A DNA stretch of 64,000 nucleotides from Bacteroidota bacterium. GTDB lineage: Bacteria; Bacteroidota; Bacteroidia; Chitinophagales; Saprospiraceae. The notes beneath the pieces are model-generated. The model saw only the letters and a program-made list of their open reading frames with translations, did no database searches and was not told where the DNA came from. This document shows, in pieces, positions 7,790 through 17,298 of this stretch (position 1 is its first letter; each line of letters begins with the position of its first letter). The stretch is taken from contig JASBVF010000016.1 in NCBI GenBank assembly GCA_030147525.1, forward strand, positions 124,001 through 188,000. The letters are read 5' to 3'. Both the position numbers and the translations under genes were made by a program.

Positions 7790-8311
7790 TCAAACCTGCC
7801 AGTCCGGCAATAAATCCGAGTACGAAACTTCCACCAGGTCGCCGGCTTTTACGCTGAACAGTTGCTGGTAAAACCGGCATTGTTCCTCCAGCTTTGCGAG
7901 GCCGATAGAGCCATCAAGGTCAATGGCTTCGATTTCGATGAAACTGCCAAGGCCTGCTACTTCGTCGATGTGAAACTTGACATTTTCAATGAAAAAAATA
8001 CTGCGTTTTTTATCCACGACCGTCAAAACTCCGAGGGCGGCGGTGAGGGCCGTTTTCAGGCTGGAGTTGGGTTGACTCTGGTAGAGCGTGACGGTGGATT
8101 GCTTTGGGCCTGCCTGGTTATTGCGATGGTAGTGGATCAGGTTGTTTTCAATATTGCCTTCCCGGAGTTTCAGTCTGCCGTTGGGTACTTTGAAGTAGGT
8201 GTCGACCTGATGATCGAGGCCGACGAACCGGGCGTTCCTGCTTTCCAGCAGTTGCCGGATTTTTTCAGGCTGGCTGCAGCGAGCCTTGATTTCTACGTTG
8301 AGGTGAGGCAT
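7790..8311 (-). CDS. CYTH-domain protein, class IV adenylate cyclase-like
   Basis: 173 residues, a single CYTH domain. It starts with NVEIKAR, the position of the ExExK metal/triphosphate signature; the first Glu is Asn here, but the EIK part is kept. Basic strands NGRLKLREG and LIHYHR and acidic strands KFHIDEVAGLGSFIEIEA fit the triphosphate tunnel. CyaB-type members make cAMP and others hydrolyse thiamine or inorganic triphosphate, so activity is open. Its ATG shares one base with the stop of the upstream class III cyclase gene (TGATG at 8309-8313), so the two are translationally coupled. That supports a shared nucleotide or cAMP role. Confidence 0.8.
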   Translation of the reverse strand: MPHLNVEIKARCSQPEKIRQLLESRNARFVGLDHQVDTYFKVPNGRLKLREGNIENNLIHYHRNNQAGPKQSTVTLYQSQPNSSLKTALTAALGVLTVVDKKRSIFFIENVKFHIDEVAGLGSFIEIEAIDLDGSIGLAKLEEQCRFYQQLFSVKAGDLVEVSYSDLLPDWQV

Positions 8312-11300
8312 CAGTCAGTGTGTTCTGAAAGTTCCTTGATACGTAGCAGGTAGTTGAACATGGGCGTTTCTTCGTGAAGTTCTCTGAAAAGGGCCAGTGC
8401 TTTTTTTCTGTATTCTTCGTTACCATTGATTTGGCCTAATTCATAGCATAGCGCTGCCTGCTCCTGCTTGCCTACTGCATCATTGAGTAGCGCTTCAAAA
8501 AGGTTGATCGCTTGTTTAACGTTGCCTTTTTGGGCAGCGATTTTCCCGGCCATGAGTTTTGTTTCAAAAAGCAGATCCGGATGGTTAAGTTCCCCGGCCA
8601 GTTTAGTCGCCTGTTGGAGGTGCACTTCTGCTTCGTCGATTCGCCGGATGGCGAGCAGGACATTTGCCTTTTCGACGAGGCTGAAGCCAAGCACCAGTTT
8701 GTTGCCGATGCTTTTCGTGACTTCGATGGAGCGGTCGTAGTATTCCAGCGAGGATTGGAATTCGTTTTTATAAAAATAAATGTCGCCCAGCGTGTTGAGG
8801 GCTTTGGCCACTCCTTTTTTGTAGCCGAGTTCTTCGCCGAGTTTCAGATTGCGCTGGAGGTATTCGATGGCATGTTCGAAATTTCCCATTACGCTGAACA
8901 AATCGCCCATCAACCCAAGCGCAATGGAGATGCCCTGTTTGTCGCCCAGTTCTTCGGTCAGCGCCAGATCTCGTTCGAAGTGTTGCATGGCGATGTCGAA
9001 CCGTCCTTTCTGCTGCCAAACGCTTCCGATACAACCAATGGCGATGGAGGTGAGTTGTTTATTGCCGAGTTCTTCACTCAGGGCGAGCCCTTTTTCGTAG
9101 CATCCGAGCGCTGCATCGTAGTCGCCTTTTTCAAAATAAACGATACCCATGTTGGTGTAGAGGGTGGCCATTCCCTGGCGGTCGTTCACTCGTTTGCAGA
9201 TGTCGAGCTGACTTTGTTGCCAGCGGATGCCGTCGTCGTATTTGCCCAGGTTCATGTAGGTCAAACCCAGGGTGGCGACGATTTGTGCGTTGCTGGGGGT
9301 ATGCTTGTAGAGCTGCGCAAGCTGAATACTACGGATGAAATAGAGTTTAGCGTCCTCGTATTTTCCCTGCCGGAAGTAAAGCGTTCCGAGGTTGCCGTAG
9401 ACCTTTGAAGTGCCCCGGTTATCATGGATGGAGCCAAAAAACGCAGCGGCTGTTTCCAGAAATTCATCAGCCTCTTCGTATTTTCCTTTGAGCATGAGGA
9501 GGTAGCCCAGGCTGTTGTTGGCATGTCCGAGCAGTTTGCTGTCGTTGGTTTGGCGGGCGATTTCGAGCGCCTTGCGGTTGATTTTCTCGCATTCGTCCCA
9601 GCGGCCGATGAGTTCGAGAATGCTGGCTTTTCTGAGGAGTGTACGAGCCTGGCCGGGGGTGTCGCCTTTTTTTTCAAGTATGGCGAGCAGCTTGTTGTAA
9701 AAATGGATCGCCTGCTGGTTTTGGTAGTAGGCCTTGGCGTGGTCGGCTGCTTTTTTCAGGTATTCCTGCAATTTTGGTTCAACGTCAGCCTGTTCGTAGT
9801 GAAAAACCAGATCGACGTAGCGTTCTTCCAGGTTGTTCTCGTATAATTTTTCGATTGCTTCCGCAATGAGTCGATGGAGCTCCCGGAGCCGGGTATTGAG
9901 TTGCATGTCGTATACAGCTTCCCGCAGCAGCGAGTGCCGGAAGATGTAGCGAAGCTCGTTCATAGCTTGCCAGATCTGCGCCCGCTCGGCTGTTTTAACC
10001 TGCTCCTTCAGCACGGCCTGGGTATTGCCGTTGAGCAGAGACAACTCTTCGTTTTTCTTCATAATTTCCGAAAGTACGGGTAGCTCGAACTCTCGCCCGA
10101 TGACGGCGGCGGCTTTGATGGTTTCTTTGACGAGGGTGGAGAGCCGGTCAATTCTTGCTGTAAGCACCGCCTGGATACTGTTGCTGATGCGAACGTTTTT
10201 ATCCTTCACCGACCAGCCGTTTTTCCCTTTTTTCAGCAGGTTGCTTTCGTTAAAATACTCCAGCATCTGCTCGGCGTAAAATGGATTGCCGTTGGTTGTT
10301 CGCATGAGCAGTTCCAGCAGGTCGGGATGGATTTCCCCTTTCAGATGCTGGTGGGCGAATTCATGGATCGCCTCGTTGTCCAGAATGTTGAGGTCAACCT
10401 CTGTTTGCCGGAGGTCATTTTTTATCAAAACATTTTCATCACAAATCCTGGGTTTATTCCCCTCATCGTCGTAGCGGGAGGTGACGAGGAGGAAAACCGG
10501 GTAATTTTTGATACGCCCGGCGAATTCGTTCAGGAATTCAACGGAACTGGCGTCGTACCAATGTCCGTCTTCCAGTTCGATCACCACCGGGCAAAGCAGG
10601 GCTTCGGCCTGAAAAATATTGGCCAGCGCTGAAAGTGTATTCAGGTAACGGCCCTTGGCGTCCAGGTTTTCCCAGAGGGAGTTGGAAGTTTTGAGCCCGG
10701 TAAGCGCAGCGAGTACGGGCTTGGTTCGAATGACCTCCCGCTTGATGGTCTCCGATTCGGGCAGGTTGACGTCGATGATGTCGTTGATCAGGTCGGCAAA
10801 AATGCGTTCAAAGTTTTTAAGGTTCTTTTTCGGCGTATTGTCCGGTGATTGCTCGAAGTAGTTTCGAAGGAATAAAATGAACGGGTTGAAGGGTTTTCTC
10901 AGAATTTGGTCGCTCTGGCAAGTCAGCCAGCTCAGTTTCCGCTTTCGCCGCAGGCGTTGACGAAGCTCGAATGCAAGCCGTGTTTTGCCGATGCCGGCTT
11001 CTCCGTATACGTAGGCTATGCCGGCGGTTGATTTTTCGAAAACCTGCAGGGCAAAGTTTTCCAGCCGTGTTATTTCTCTTTCCCGCCCGACCATCGCACC
11101 TTCAAAAACCTGCCGCTGTTCCTGGTTTCTACCGGTGAGCCGGTAGGTAGGGATGGGGGCATTCAAGCCTTTGTAGGTGATGTCGCCGGTATGCTGGAAG
11201 CGGAAGTGGCGATTTTTTTGAACGGATTCATCCACCAACACTTCACTCCAATCGGCATGCATCATCAGCCTGGCGGCAATGTTGACCCGGTTGCCGACGG

Positions 11301-12339
11301 CTGCGTACTGGGCCCGCTCCTTTCCGCCCACGATGCCTGTGTAGGCGATGCCTTCGGCAATGCCTGCCTTGAACCGAAGGTCGGTTGCCTGTTGCATCGG
11401 CACGAGGTCGTCCTGAAGTGTGCTGACGAATTCGAGTGCCCGCTCGATGTTGTTTTCAAAAGAAACCGGCGCTCCAAAAATCGCTACGAGTACGCCGCCC
11501 TTGTCGCCAAAATCGATTTCCTTGAAATAGCCTGAAAAGTTATAAATGTGATCGAGTACGATGGTTGAGAATTGGTTTAACGATTCGAAATCGTTCAATC
11601 CTTCAAATGAAATGAATACAGAAACCACCGTCCTGAACTCTCCCCGCTGGTTGAATTCAATGACTGATTTGGGTAAAAACTGGGAAACTATTTCCGGCAA
11701 AAGCTCCGGCAATTCTGGGGGTGTATTTTTTGACAGTGGTTTGACATGGGCTGCTTCTTTCAGGCTGGCGAAGCCATTCAGGGTGCATGGTTCGAGTTTA
11801 ACAGAGGCAGGCAGCCGTCTTGCAAAGGCTTCGTCGATGATGATCTGGCGCTGCCCAGCCTGCGACTGAGCATTGGCGCAGCCTTCGATAGCGGCGCCCC
11901 GGAAGAAAAATGATTTGCATTTGTCGCCGACAATGCCCCATTCCACCATGCCGAATGACAATCCGGTTTTGATGCCGATTTGAAATTCCTCAAACTGCGA
12001 TGAGGCTTCGTCGAGCAACTCGAAAAGCCGCTGGGCATGGTTGAGTACTTCGGGCGCATGGCATTCGCAAATTTCTACCGGAAAAATTCCAATGAACGCA
12101 TCCCCGGCAAAGTAGGGGATGAACCCGCCGTGCTCATACACGAGGCTGACCATCGGTTCAAAAATGGCATTCAGGATATCGGAAAGCCTTTCGGCTCCAA
12201 CGGTGCCTTCTTTCAGGAGCGTCTCTGTCAGGCGGGTGAAACCGGACATATCCACGAACATGCCATAGGCTTCAAAGCTGCCATTTCTGACGCCTGCCAG
12301 TTGCTGTTCCTGTATGAAATGTGGAAGTAAATTTTTCAC
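8311..12339 (-). CDS. Soluble-adenylyl-cyclase-like protein: two class III cyclase domains, AAA-type ATPase, TPRs
   Basis: 1342 residues. Cyclase domain 1 (about 22-200) has both metal Asp: FVDMSGFTRLTE (Asp30) and YFAGDAFIGIF (Asp80). Domain 2 (about 235-400) lacks them but has the transition-state pair in VGNRVNIAARLM (Asn353, Arg357), so one active site could form between the two. An ATPase follows with Walker A GEAGIGKTR (446-454), and about ten TPR units fill residues about 860-1300. Order and local sequence match animal sAC (ADCY10). From memory, the sAC adenine/bicarbonate Lys (ILKFAGD) is Tyr here (IPYFAGD) and the bicarbonate Arg is also missing, so base choice and bicarbonate response are doubtful. 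No signal peptide. The CYTH gene overlaps its stop. Confidence 0.85.
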   Translation of the reverse strand: MKNLLPHFIQEQQLAGVRNGSFEAYGMFVDMSGFTRLTETLLKEGTVGAERLSDILNAIFEPMVSLVYEHGGFIPYFAGDAFIGIFPVEICECHAPEVLNHAQRLFELLDEASSQFEEFQIGIKTGLSFGMVEWGIVGDKCKSFFFRGAAIEGCANAQSQAGQRQIIIDEAFARRLPASVKLEPCTLNGFASLKEAAHVKPLSKNTPPELPELLPEIVSQFLPKSVIEFNQRGEFRTVVSVFISFEGLNDFESLNQFSTIVLDHIYNFSGYFKEIDFGDKGGVLVAIFGAPVSFENNIERALEFVSTLQDDLVPMQQATDLRFKAGIAEGIAYTGIVGGKERAQYAAVGNRVNIAARLMMHADWSEVLVDESVQKNRHFRFQHTGDITYKGLNAPIPTYRLTGRNQEQRQVFEGAMVGREREITRLENFALQVFEKSTAGIAYVYGEAGIGKTRLAFELRQRLRRKRKLSWLTCQSDQILRKPFNPFILFLRNYFEQSPDNTPKKNLKNFERIFADLINDIIDVNLPESETIKREVIRTKPVLAALTGLKTSNSLWENLDAKGRYLNTLSALANIFQAEALLCPVVIELEDGHWYDASSVEFLNEFAGRIKNYPVFLLVTSRYDDEGNKPRICDENVLIKNDLRQTEVDLNILDNEAIHEFAHQHLKGEIHPDLLELLMRTTNGNPFYAEQMLEYFNESNLLKKGKNGWSVKDKNVRISNSIQAVLTARIDRLSTLVKETIKAAAVIGREFELPVLSEIMKKNEELSLLNGNTQAVLKEQVKTAERAQIWQAMNELRYIFRHSLLREAVYDMQLNTRLRELHRLIAEAIEKLYENNLEERYVDLVFHYEQADVEPKLQEYLKKAADHAKAYYQNQQAIHFYNKLLAILEKKGDTPGQARTLLRKASILELIGRWDECEKINRKALEIARQTNDSKLLGHANNSLGYLLMLKGKYEEADEFLETAAAFFGSIHDNRGTSKVYGNLGTLYFRQGKYEDAKLYFIRSIQLAQLYKHTPSNAQIVATLGLTYMNLGKYDDGIRWQQSQLDICKRVNDRQGMATLYTNMGIVYFEKGDYDAALGCYEKGLALSEELGNKQLTSIAIGCIGSVWQQKGRFDIAMQHFERDLALTEELGDKQGISIALGLMGDLFSVMGNFEHAIEYLQRNLKLGEELGYKKGVAKALNTLGDIYFYKNEFQSSLEYYDRSIEVTKSIGNKLVLGFSLVEKANVLLAIRRIDEAEVHLQQATKLAGELNHPDLLFETKLMAGKIAAQKGNVKQAINLFEALLNDAVGKQEQAALCYELGQINGNEEYRKKALALFRELHEETPMFNYLLRIKELSEHTD

Positions 12340-12503
12340 CTGATGGGCTGTAATTGTTCATTTGGTTAATGCGGGCACTGCAAATTAACGGGTAAATTAC
12401 GAATTGTGGATTTAAGAAAAGACATTTTAAGTAAGCCTGAGTGGCGAATTTGGGATTATTTTTTTGAAAAAAATGACTGATTCTCCTTTGCACCTCCGGT
12501 GAT

Positions 12504-13493
12504 TCAAAGTTGCCAGGGTGCGAATTGCAAAGCCAAAACTACAACCAGCATGATAAAATGTACGGACTCTGCCCATTGGGTTTTCATACTGGAAAATGTG
12601 AACGAAAGGAGTATGCCCAGCGCCGGGGCCAGCATGAGAAAATGCTCAAAGGTGATGTTGTTTTGAAATGGAACGGCAATGCCTGCAACGATCAGAATCC
12701 AGTATAAAATATTGATTTTCTTTTGAACCTGAATGTTTTTCTTGATCAGGTAGCTCCCGCTGTTGATCAGAACGAGCAGGGTTAAAAGTGCAAATATTGA
12801 AATTTTGATATAAGTGTCCCAGTCGTCCGCTCTATTCCCAAAATCTAAAAATCCGAGGTTCCTTTCCAGCTGCATCTCCCAGAAAAAGTCGAGCCGATCG
12901 AACCAGAAGAAATAAACTCCGATCAGGAAATAAGGCAGCAGCATGCCCATCAGGATCATCAGTACTTCCTGAAGGTTGAATGCCCTTAAAATGCTGAGGG
13001 CGGCCAGCATAACGAGAATAAAAAAAGCAAAAGGAAAATAGAACAAGCTCGCCACGCCCGTCCACAACCCGGCATTGAAAATACGGTCGGCGCAAGCGGG
13101 GTTTTTGTAGGTGTCAAACATTTCGTTTAGTGCAATGAGGAAAAAAGTATTGCCCATCAGCACCGGGGAGAGGTACAGAAAGTCAGGAAGCATGCAACAG
13201 ATCAGCACGTAAAAAAGACCCGGGAAAAGATTTATATCATTGGCCAGACGATGATTGATGGAAATTGTGTTGACCAGAAACCCCTGCACCAACAACAGCA
13301 CTATCGCAATGGCATGGGAAAGGAATTGCTGCGATCCAACCCAACTGTAAACCAGCTCACTGAAAATGCCGTGGCCGGATGGCGTCCATCTAAACACATC
13401 TTGGGCCAGGAATACGGAAAACCTAAGCAAGACAATGTAAAAAATGAGGAGTACACTGTAAAAAACCTGGTTGGTTCGGAAAATTGTCAGCAC
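12504..13493 (-). CDS. Polytopic membrane protein, DUF6427-like
   Basis: 329 residues with roughly nine or ten hydrophobic segments spread along the chain and few charged residues between them. The pattern (N-terminal FRTNQVFYSVLLIFYIVLL, a loop LERNLGFLDFG, a C-terminal FEHFLMLAPALGILLSF) resembles the DUF6427 family of Bacteroidota, whose function is unknown. It stands 164 bases downstream of nothing on its strand and upstream of the cyclase gene. A separate transcript is suggested by a TAnnTTTG box at 13564. Confidence 0.6.
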   Translation of the reverse strand: MLTIFRTNQVFYSVLLIFYIVLLRFSVFLAQDVFRWTPSGHGIFSELVYSWVGSQQFLSHAIAIVLLLVQGFLVNTISINHRLANDINLFPGLFYVLICCMLPDFLYLSPVLMGNTFFLIALNEMFDTYKNPACADRIFNAGLWTGVASLFYFPFAFFILVMLAALSILRAFNLQEVLMILMGMLLPYFLIGVYFFWFDRLDFFWEMQLERNLGFLDFGNRADDWDTYIKISIFALLTLLVLINSGSYLIKKNIQVQKKINILYWILIVAGIAVPFQNNITFEHFLMLAPALGILLSFTFSSMKTQWAESVHFIMLVVVLALQFAPWQL

Positions 13494-13804
13494 TTACGAG
13501 AGGTAGGTTTATGAATGGTTGCTTATTTTTTTTTATCGGACGAAAGCACTTTCCATCCGGCGTCAAAAGTAGTAAAAAACTAAGCGCACGGAAAAATTAT
13601 GATGCCTGCCTCTGCGAAAGCAGGAAGAATTATTTTCAAAAAAAAATGAAATGACTTATGGAAATGTCTGAAAGCGGGCGTCTTACCTGTGTTTTTATTC
13701 AATCTGGCTTATTTAGCCCCTGGCAGTTTGAAATTCAGGTGTTTGAATATACTAACGCTCTGAAAGAAAACCCCCCCAAATGCCAGCCCCAATCAACCAT
13801 GTTT
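13494..13804. other. Intergenic region, 311 bases, no gene seen
   Basis: Contains a minus-strand promoter-like box (13564-13571) and a run of seven C near 13771. No RNA gene or convincing hairpin was seen; an ORF at 13658 has no gene-like features. Confidence 0.5.
13564..13571 (-). promoter_or_regulatory. Bacteroidota-type -7 element for the DUF6427-like gene
   Basis: On the minus strand the bases read TACTTTTG, fitting TAnnTTTG, 71 bases before the ATG at 13493. Confidence 0.4.
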
Positions 13805-14923
13805 TTATCTCCCGTTTTTTACTTCGTACATCACATCCAGCAATCCTCCTTCCGGTAAATCTTCAGCCAATTGCCAAAACATGATGCCTCCCAGTTTTTT
13901 ATCCAGGGCGTACTGTGTTTTTAGTCGTACCGACGCTGTGTCATCAAACGTTGCAAACAGTTTTTCCTGAAAATGATAGCGGTAGGGTGCCTGTGCGATT
14001 GAATCCCAGAAGTTTGTAAAGTCCTGACTTTCGGAGATTTCGCTTTTAAATTTTTTGAAAGGAACTCCTTTCTTAAACTTTCCGGGCCGGTGCAGGCCAT
14101 TGTTCAGGCTGTCAACTCCTTCCCAGATTCGGGCATACATCGCAGCACCAATGATGATTTTACTGGCCGGAACGCCGATGGAATCCAGAAAACGAACAGC
14201 CCGGTCAGTTGATTCCAGCTGCTCAGGGGTGGAGTAGAGTGGCGTATGGTGGCCTGTTACCGGGCTGTATCCGCTCGTCAGGTCGTAGCTCATAACGTTG
14301 ACCAGGTCGAGATCAAGCATTACTTTTTCCCACTCGATGGATTCTTCCAGGAATTTTGTGAAACCACCGCCGGCAAAGGAGAGCACGAATTTTTTCCCCA
14401 TCACCTGGCGGATTTCTTTGACCAGCACAGTAAAATTTTCTTTGTCCTGCGGTAAAAACTGGTGACCCGGGTAGCCCTCGATGGCCGGGTACTCCCAGTC
14501 GAGATCGAGGCCGTCGGTTTGGTAAGTTGCGGTCAAATCCCTGACTGATTGTGCAAATTCTTTTCTCCCGTCTGGTGTGTTGAAAACCTCTGAGCAGGTT
14601 TTGCAGCCGCCCCAGCCACCGAGCGAGAGCATGACCTTCAGTTGAGGATTTCTGCCTTTAAGTGAAACGAGTTTGCGGATGGTCAGGCTGTCGTCCGCAT
14701 TGTCAACTGCGAGGCGATTACCCATCAAATGACAAAAACTGTAGATGATGTGAGTCAGCTTTTCAACGGGGTAAGCGTCAATATTTTCCGCATTCCCGGC
14801 GTAGTAGCCAATGATGAAAAACTCGTTCTGTGGAGTGGTGTTTTCGGCCGGCGAGCAACCCGATAAAAAAGCAGAAGCCAGTAAAATGGAATATACTTTG
14901 AAAAAGGCCACGTGGTTTTTCAT
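13805..14923 (-). CDS. GH18 family chitinase-like lipoprotein
   Basis: 372 residues from the ATG at 14923; an upstream ATG would put 25 basic residues before the signal and is rejected. The lipoprotein signal is MKNHVAFFKVYSILLASAFL followed by SGC (Cys23). The GH18 catalytic signature DGLDLDWEYP is complete, with Glu144 as the acid. The SxGG strand is present as MLSLGGWGG (99-107), and MSYDL and QLAE strands follow. GH18 enzymes hydrolyse chitin or related beta-1,4 GlcNAc polymers. As a lipoprotein it probably works at the cell surface. It is divergent from a T9SS-exported hydrolase (15060). Confidence 0.85.
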   Translation of the reverse strand: MKNHVAFFKVYSILLASAFLSGCSPAENTTPQNEFFIIGYYAGNAENIDAYPVEKLTHIIYSFCHLMGNRLAVDNADDSLTIRKLVSLKGRNPQLKVMLSLGGWGGCKTCSEVFNTPDGRKEFAQSVRDLTATYQTDGLDLDWEYPAIEGYPGHQFLPQDKENFTVLVKEIRQVMGKKFVLSFAGGGFTKFLEESIEWEKVMLDLDLVNVMSYDLTSGYSPVTGHHTPLYSTPEQLESTDRAVRFLDSIGVPASKIIIGAAMYARIWEGVDSLNNGLHRPGKFKKGVPFKKFKSEISESQDFTNFWDSIAQAPYRYHFQEKLFATFDDTASVRLKTQYALDKKLGGIMFWQLAEDLPEGGLLDVMYEVKNGR

Positions 14924-15016
14924 TTTAAAATAACCTGTATTGAAAGGATTCAGGCGAGCCTTGCCCTTGGTTTTTGATTTAATTTTTGCCATGCACAAAG
15001 TTCAATTTTCGAAACC

Positions 15017-15024
15017 TAACTTTG
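15017..15024 (+). promoter_or_regulatory. Bacteroidota-type -7 element (TAACTTTG)
   Basis: Perfect TAnnTTTG box 36 bases before the ATG of the T9SS hydrolase, giving a leader of about 30 bases. Confidence 0.55.
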
Positions 15025-15059
15025 ACACATTTTTTAAATAATCTCAAGCGAAAGACTTT

Positions 15060-16247
15060 ATGAAAAAGTATTCATTTCAAAAACGGAGCCTGACGCTCGC
15101 CACTTTGTTTTTTTCTTTCGCAAGCCTTTTTTCACAACCCTTTCAGATAGGCCACTCCTCCCTCACCTTCACCGACCCGGCCCGCAGCAACCGAAGTATT
15201 CCCTGTGAAATTTACTACCCGGCAGATGCGGCTGGCGACAATGTACCGCTGGCAGTTTCCGCCGGTGAAAAATTCCCGGTACTTAGCTTCGGGCACGGCT
15301 TCGTTATGACCTGGGACGCCTACCAAAATATTTGGAACGCCGTCGTGCCGGAGGGTTTCATCATCGTTTTTCCAAAAACGGAAGGGAGCTTTTCGCCTTC
15401 GCATGTTGAACTGGCCAGAGACCTGGCGTTCGTCATCTGGCAAATGCAGACGCTCGGACAGGATGGGAATTCCATTTTTTTCAACCGGGTGGATTCGATG
15501 AACTGTGTGATGGGGCACAGCATGGGCGGCGGGGCGGCATTCCTGACCGCTTCGCTCGATGCGAACATAAAAACGCTGGCAACGCTGGCGCCTGCCGAGA
15601 CTTCCACTTCTGCCGTGCAGGCAGCGGGCGGGCTGCAAATTCCGGCGCTCGTTTTTGCCGGTGCCAACGATTGCGTGACGCCGCCTTCCATTCACCAGTT
15701 GCCGATGTTCAACGCCCTGGCAAGCGAGTGTAAAACTTATGTGAGCATCACCGGTGGCAGTCATTGTCAAATGGCCAACAGCAATTTTTTCTGCAACATC
15801 GGTGAAGCGACCTGCACGCCAGCACCGGCGATTACCCGTGCTGAACAGCATGAAATCATCAACCGCTATTTGCTGCCGTGGCTGAAGTTTCAGCTAAAAA
15901 ACGATTGTGCGGCAGGCGCTGCGCTCGACTCGCTCATCGGAGTGGATGCGGCGATTACTTTTGAAAAAACCTGTGTGCTGTGCAATATCAATGATGTGGA
16001 AGAAAGTAAACGAGGTGTGGAGGTTTCCGTGTTTCCAAATCCGTTCAGCGAAGTTTTACAAGCGAAGTTGGCAGGCGGTCATTTGGCTGAAATTTTCCTC
16101 TACGACATGGACAGCCGGATGGTGCTGCAACGCAGCTTTCAGGATTCCGTTTCCATCGATACCCGTCCGCTGGCGGCAGGGGTTTATTTTTATGAAATAA
16201 AAAATAAATTTGAAACACTGGCCACCGGAAAGTTGCTAAAACATTGA
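15060..16247 (+). CDS. Secreted alpha/beta hydrolase with T9SS sorting domain
   Basis: 395 residues. A signal peptide (to about residue 25, LFSQ) is followed by an alpha/beta hydrolase of the chlorophyllase/PET-hydrolase-like group. It has strand FPVLSFGHGF, nucleophile GHSMGGGAAF (Ser154), acid in FAGANDCVTPP and His in GGSHCQM. Residues about 315-395 are a type A T9SS C-terminal domain (VSVFPNPFSEVL ... GVYFYEIKNK ... GKLLKH), which targets the protein for export across the outer membrane and usually surface anchoring. Paired cysteines suggest disulfides. Likely an extracellular esterase; substrate unknown. Confidence 0.85.
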   Translation: MKKYSFQKRSLTLATLFFSFASLFSQPFQIGHSSLTFTDPARSNRSIPCEIYYPADAAGDNVPLAVSAGEKFPVLSFGHGFVMTWDAYQNIWNAVVPEGFIIVFPKTEGSFSPSHVELARDLAFVIWQMQTLGQDGNSIFFNRVDSMNCVMGHSMGGGAAFLTASLDANIKTLATLAPAETSTSAVQAAGGLQIPALVFAGANDCVTPPSIHQLPMFNALASECKTYVSITGGSHCQMANSNFFCNIGEATCTPAPAITRAEQHEIINRYLLPWLKFQLKNDCAAGAALDSLIGVDAAITFEKTCVLCNINDVEESKRGVEVSVFPNPFSEVLQAKLAGGHLAEIFLYDMDSRMVLQRSFQDSVSIDTRPLAAGVYFYEIKNKFETLATGKLLKH

Positions 16248-16304
16248 ATAAATAGCATTTTGCGCTATTCGTAAGCGAATGAACCTGAATCAAAATTTCT
16301 TATC

Positions 16305-17171
16305 ATGCCCAGAAAAATAAAATCCGGCCTCATCCAGATGTCCCTCCCCATGACGGAGGGCGAAGGCAGCATCGAAGAAATCAAAGAGGCGATGCTACAA
16401 AAGCACATCCCCTTCATCGAAGACGCCGGCAGGCAGGGCGTGCAAATCCTTTGCCTGCAGGAGATTTTCAACACGCCCTACTTCTGCCCGGGGCAGGATG
16501 CCAAGTGGTACAACTCCGCCGAACCCATCCCCGGCCCCACCGTAGAGCGCATGGCGGAGTTTGCGAAGAAGTACCAGATGGTGATGATTGTGCCCATTTT
16601 TGAAAAAGAGCAGGCGGGCGTGCTGTACAACACCGCCGCCGTCATCGATGCCGACGGCACTTACCTCGGCAAATACCGCAAGAATCACATCCCGCATACG
16701 TCAGGTTTTTGGGAAAAATTTTTCTTCAAACCCGGCAACCTTGGCTATCCTGTTTTTGAAACCCGCTACGCCAAAATCGGCGTGTACATCTGCTACGACC
16801 GCCACTTTCCTGACGGAGCAAGGATTCTCGGACTGAACGGCGCCGAGATTGTGTACAACCCTTCCGCCACCGTCGCAGGCCTGTCGCAATACCTCTGGAA
16901 ACTGGAGCAACCCGCCCACGCCGCTGCCAATGGTTACTTCATGGGCTGCATCAACCGGGTCGGCACGGAGAAGCCCTGGAACATCGGCAAGTTTTACGGT
17001 TCATCCTATTTCGTGGACCCTCGTGGGCAGATTTTTGCGCAAGCCTCGGAGGACAAGGACGAACTGCTCGTCGCTGAGTTCGACCTGGATATGATTGAGC
17101 AGGTGCGCTCGACCTGGCAGTTTTTCCGGGACAGACGGCCGGAGACGTATGGGAAGATTGTGGAACTTTAA
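16305..17171 (+). CDS. Carbon-nitrogen hydrolase, probable beta-ureidopropionase
   Basis: 288 residues, nitrilase superfamily with the full Glu-Lys-Cys triad: LCLQEIF (Glu53), GKYRKNHIP (Lys126) and VYICYDRHFPD (Cys163). The length and the HIPHTSGFWEKFFFKPGN segment are those of N-carbamoyl amidohydrolases, including beta-ureidopropionase. That enzyme splits N-carbamoyl-beta-alanine to beta-alanine, CO2 and ammonia. N-carbamoylputrescine amidase is a close relative, but the neighbours preT and preA argue for pyrimidine breakdown. The enzyme is cytoplasmic. A palindromic repeat lies in the gap before preT. Confidence 0.85.
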   Translation: MPRKIKSGLIQMSLPMTEGEGSIEEIKEAMLQKHIPFIEDAGRQGVQILCLQEIFNTPYFCPGQDAKWYNSAEPIPGPTVERMAEFAKKYQMVMIVPIFEKEQAGVLYNTAAVIDADGTYLGKYRKNHIPHTSGFWEKFFFKPGNLGYPVFETRYAKIGVYICYDRHFPDGARILGLNGAEIVYNPSATVAGLSQYLWKLEQPAHAAANGYFMGCINRVGTEKPWNIGKFYGSSYFVDPRGQIFAQASEDKDELLVAEFDLDMIEQVRSTWQFFRDRRPETYGKIVEL

Positions 17172-17186
17172 CCGCTCCTTTCGACC

Positions 17187-17276
17187 GCCCCTGACCCCCT
17201 AAAGGGGGACCATACCTGCTACTTCCCGAATTCTTTTCGCAGAAGAGGCTTTGGTTCCCCTTTAGGGGTCAGGGGC
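17187..17276. repeat. Palindromic repeat element, copy 1 (intergenic)
   Basis: Left arm 17187-17211 (GCCCCTGACCCCCTAAAGGG...) and right arm 17253-17276 (...CTTTAGGGGTCAGGGGC) pair almost fully around a loop of about 40 bases that contains CTTCCCGAA. A near-identical copy lies in frame inside a coding region at 58313-58395. Confidence 0.8.
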
Positions 17277-17298
17277 AGTTAGGGGTCAAACAGCCAAC

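Noticed and set aside
13658-13858. 66-codon ORF in the gap before the chitinase gene
   Set aside because: Overlaps the chitinase 3' end, has no motif and contains a poly-C run; not supported.
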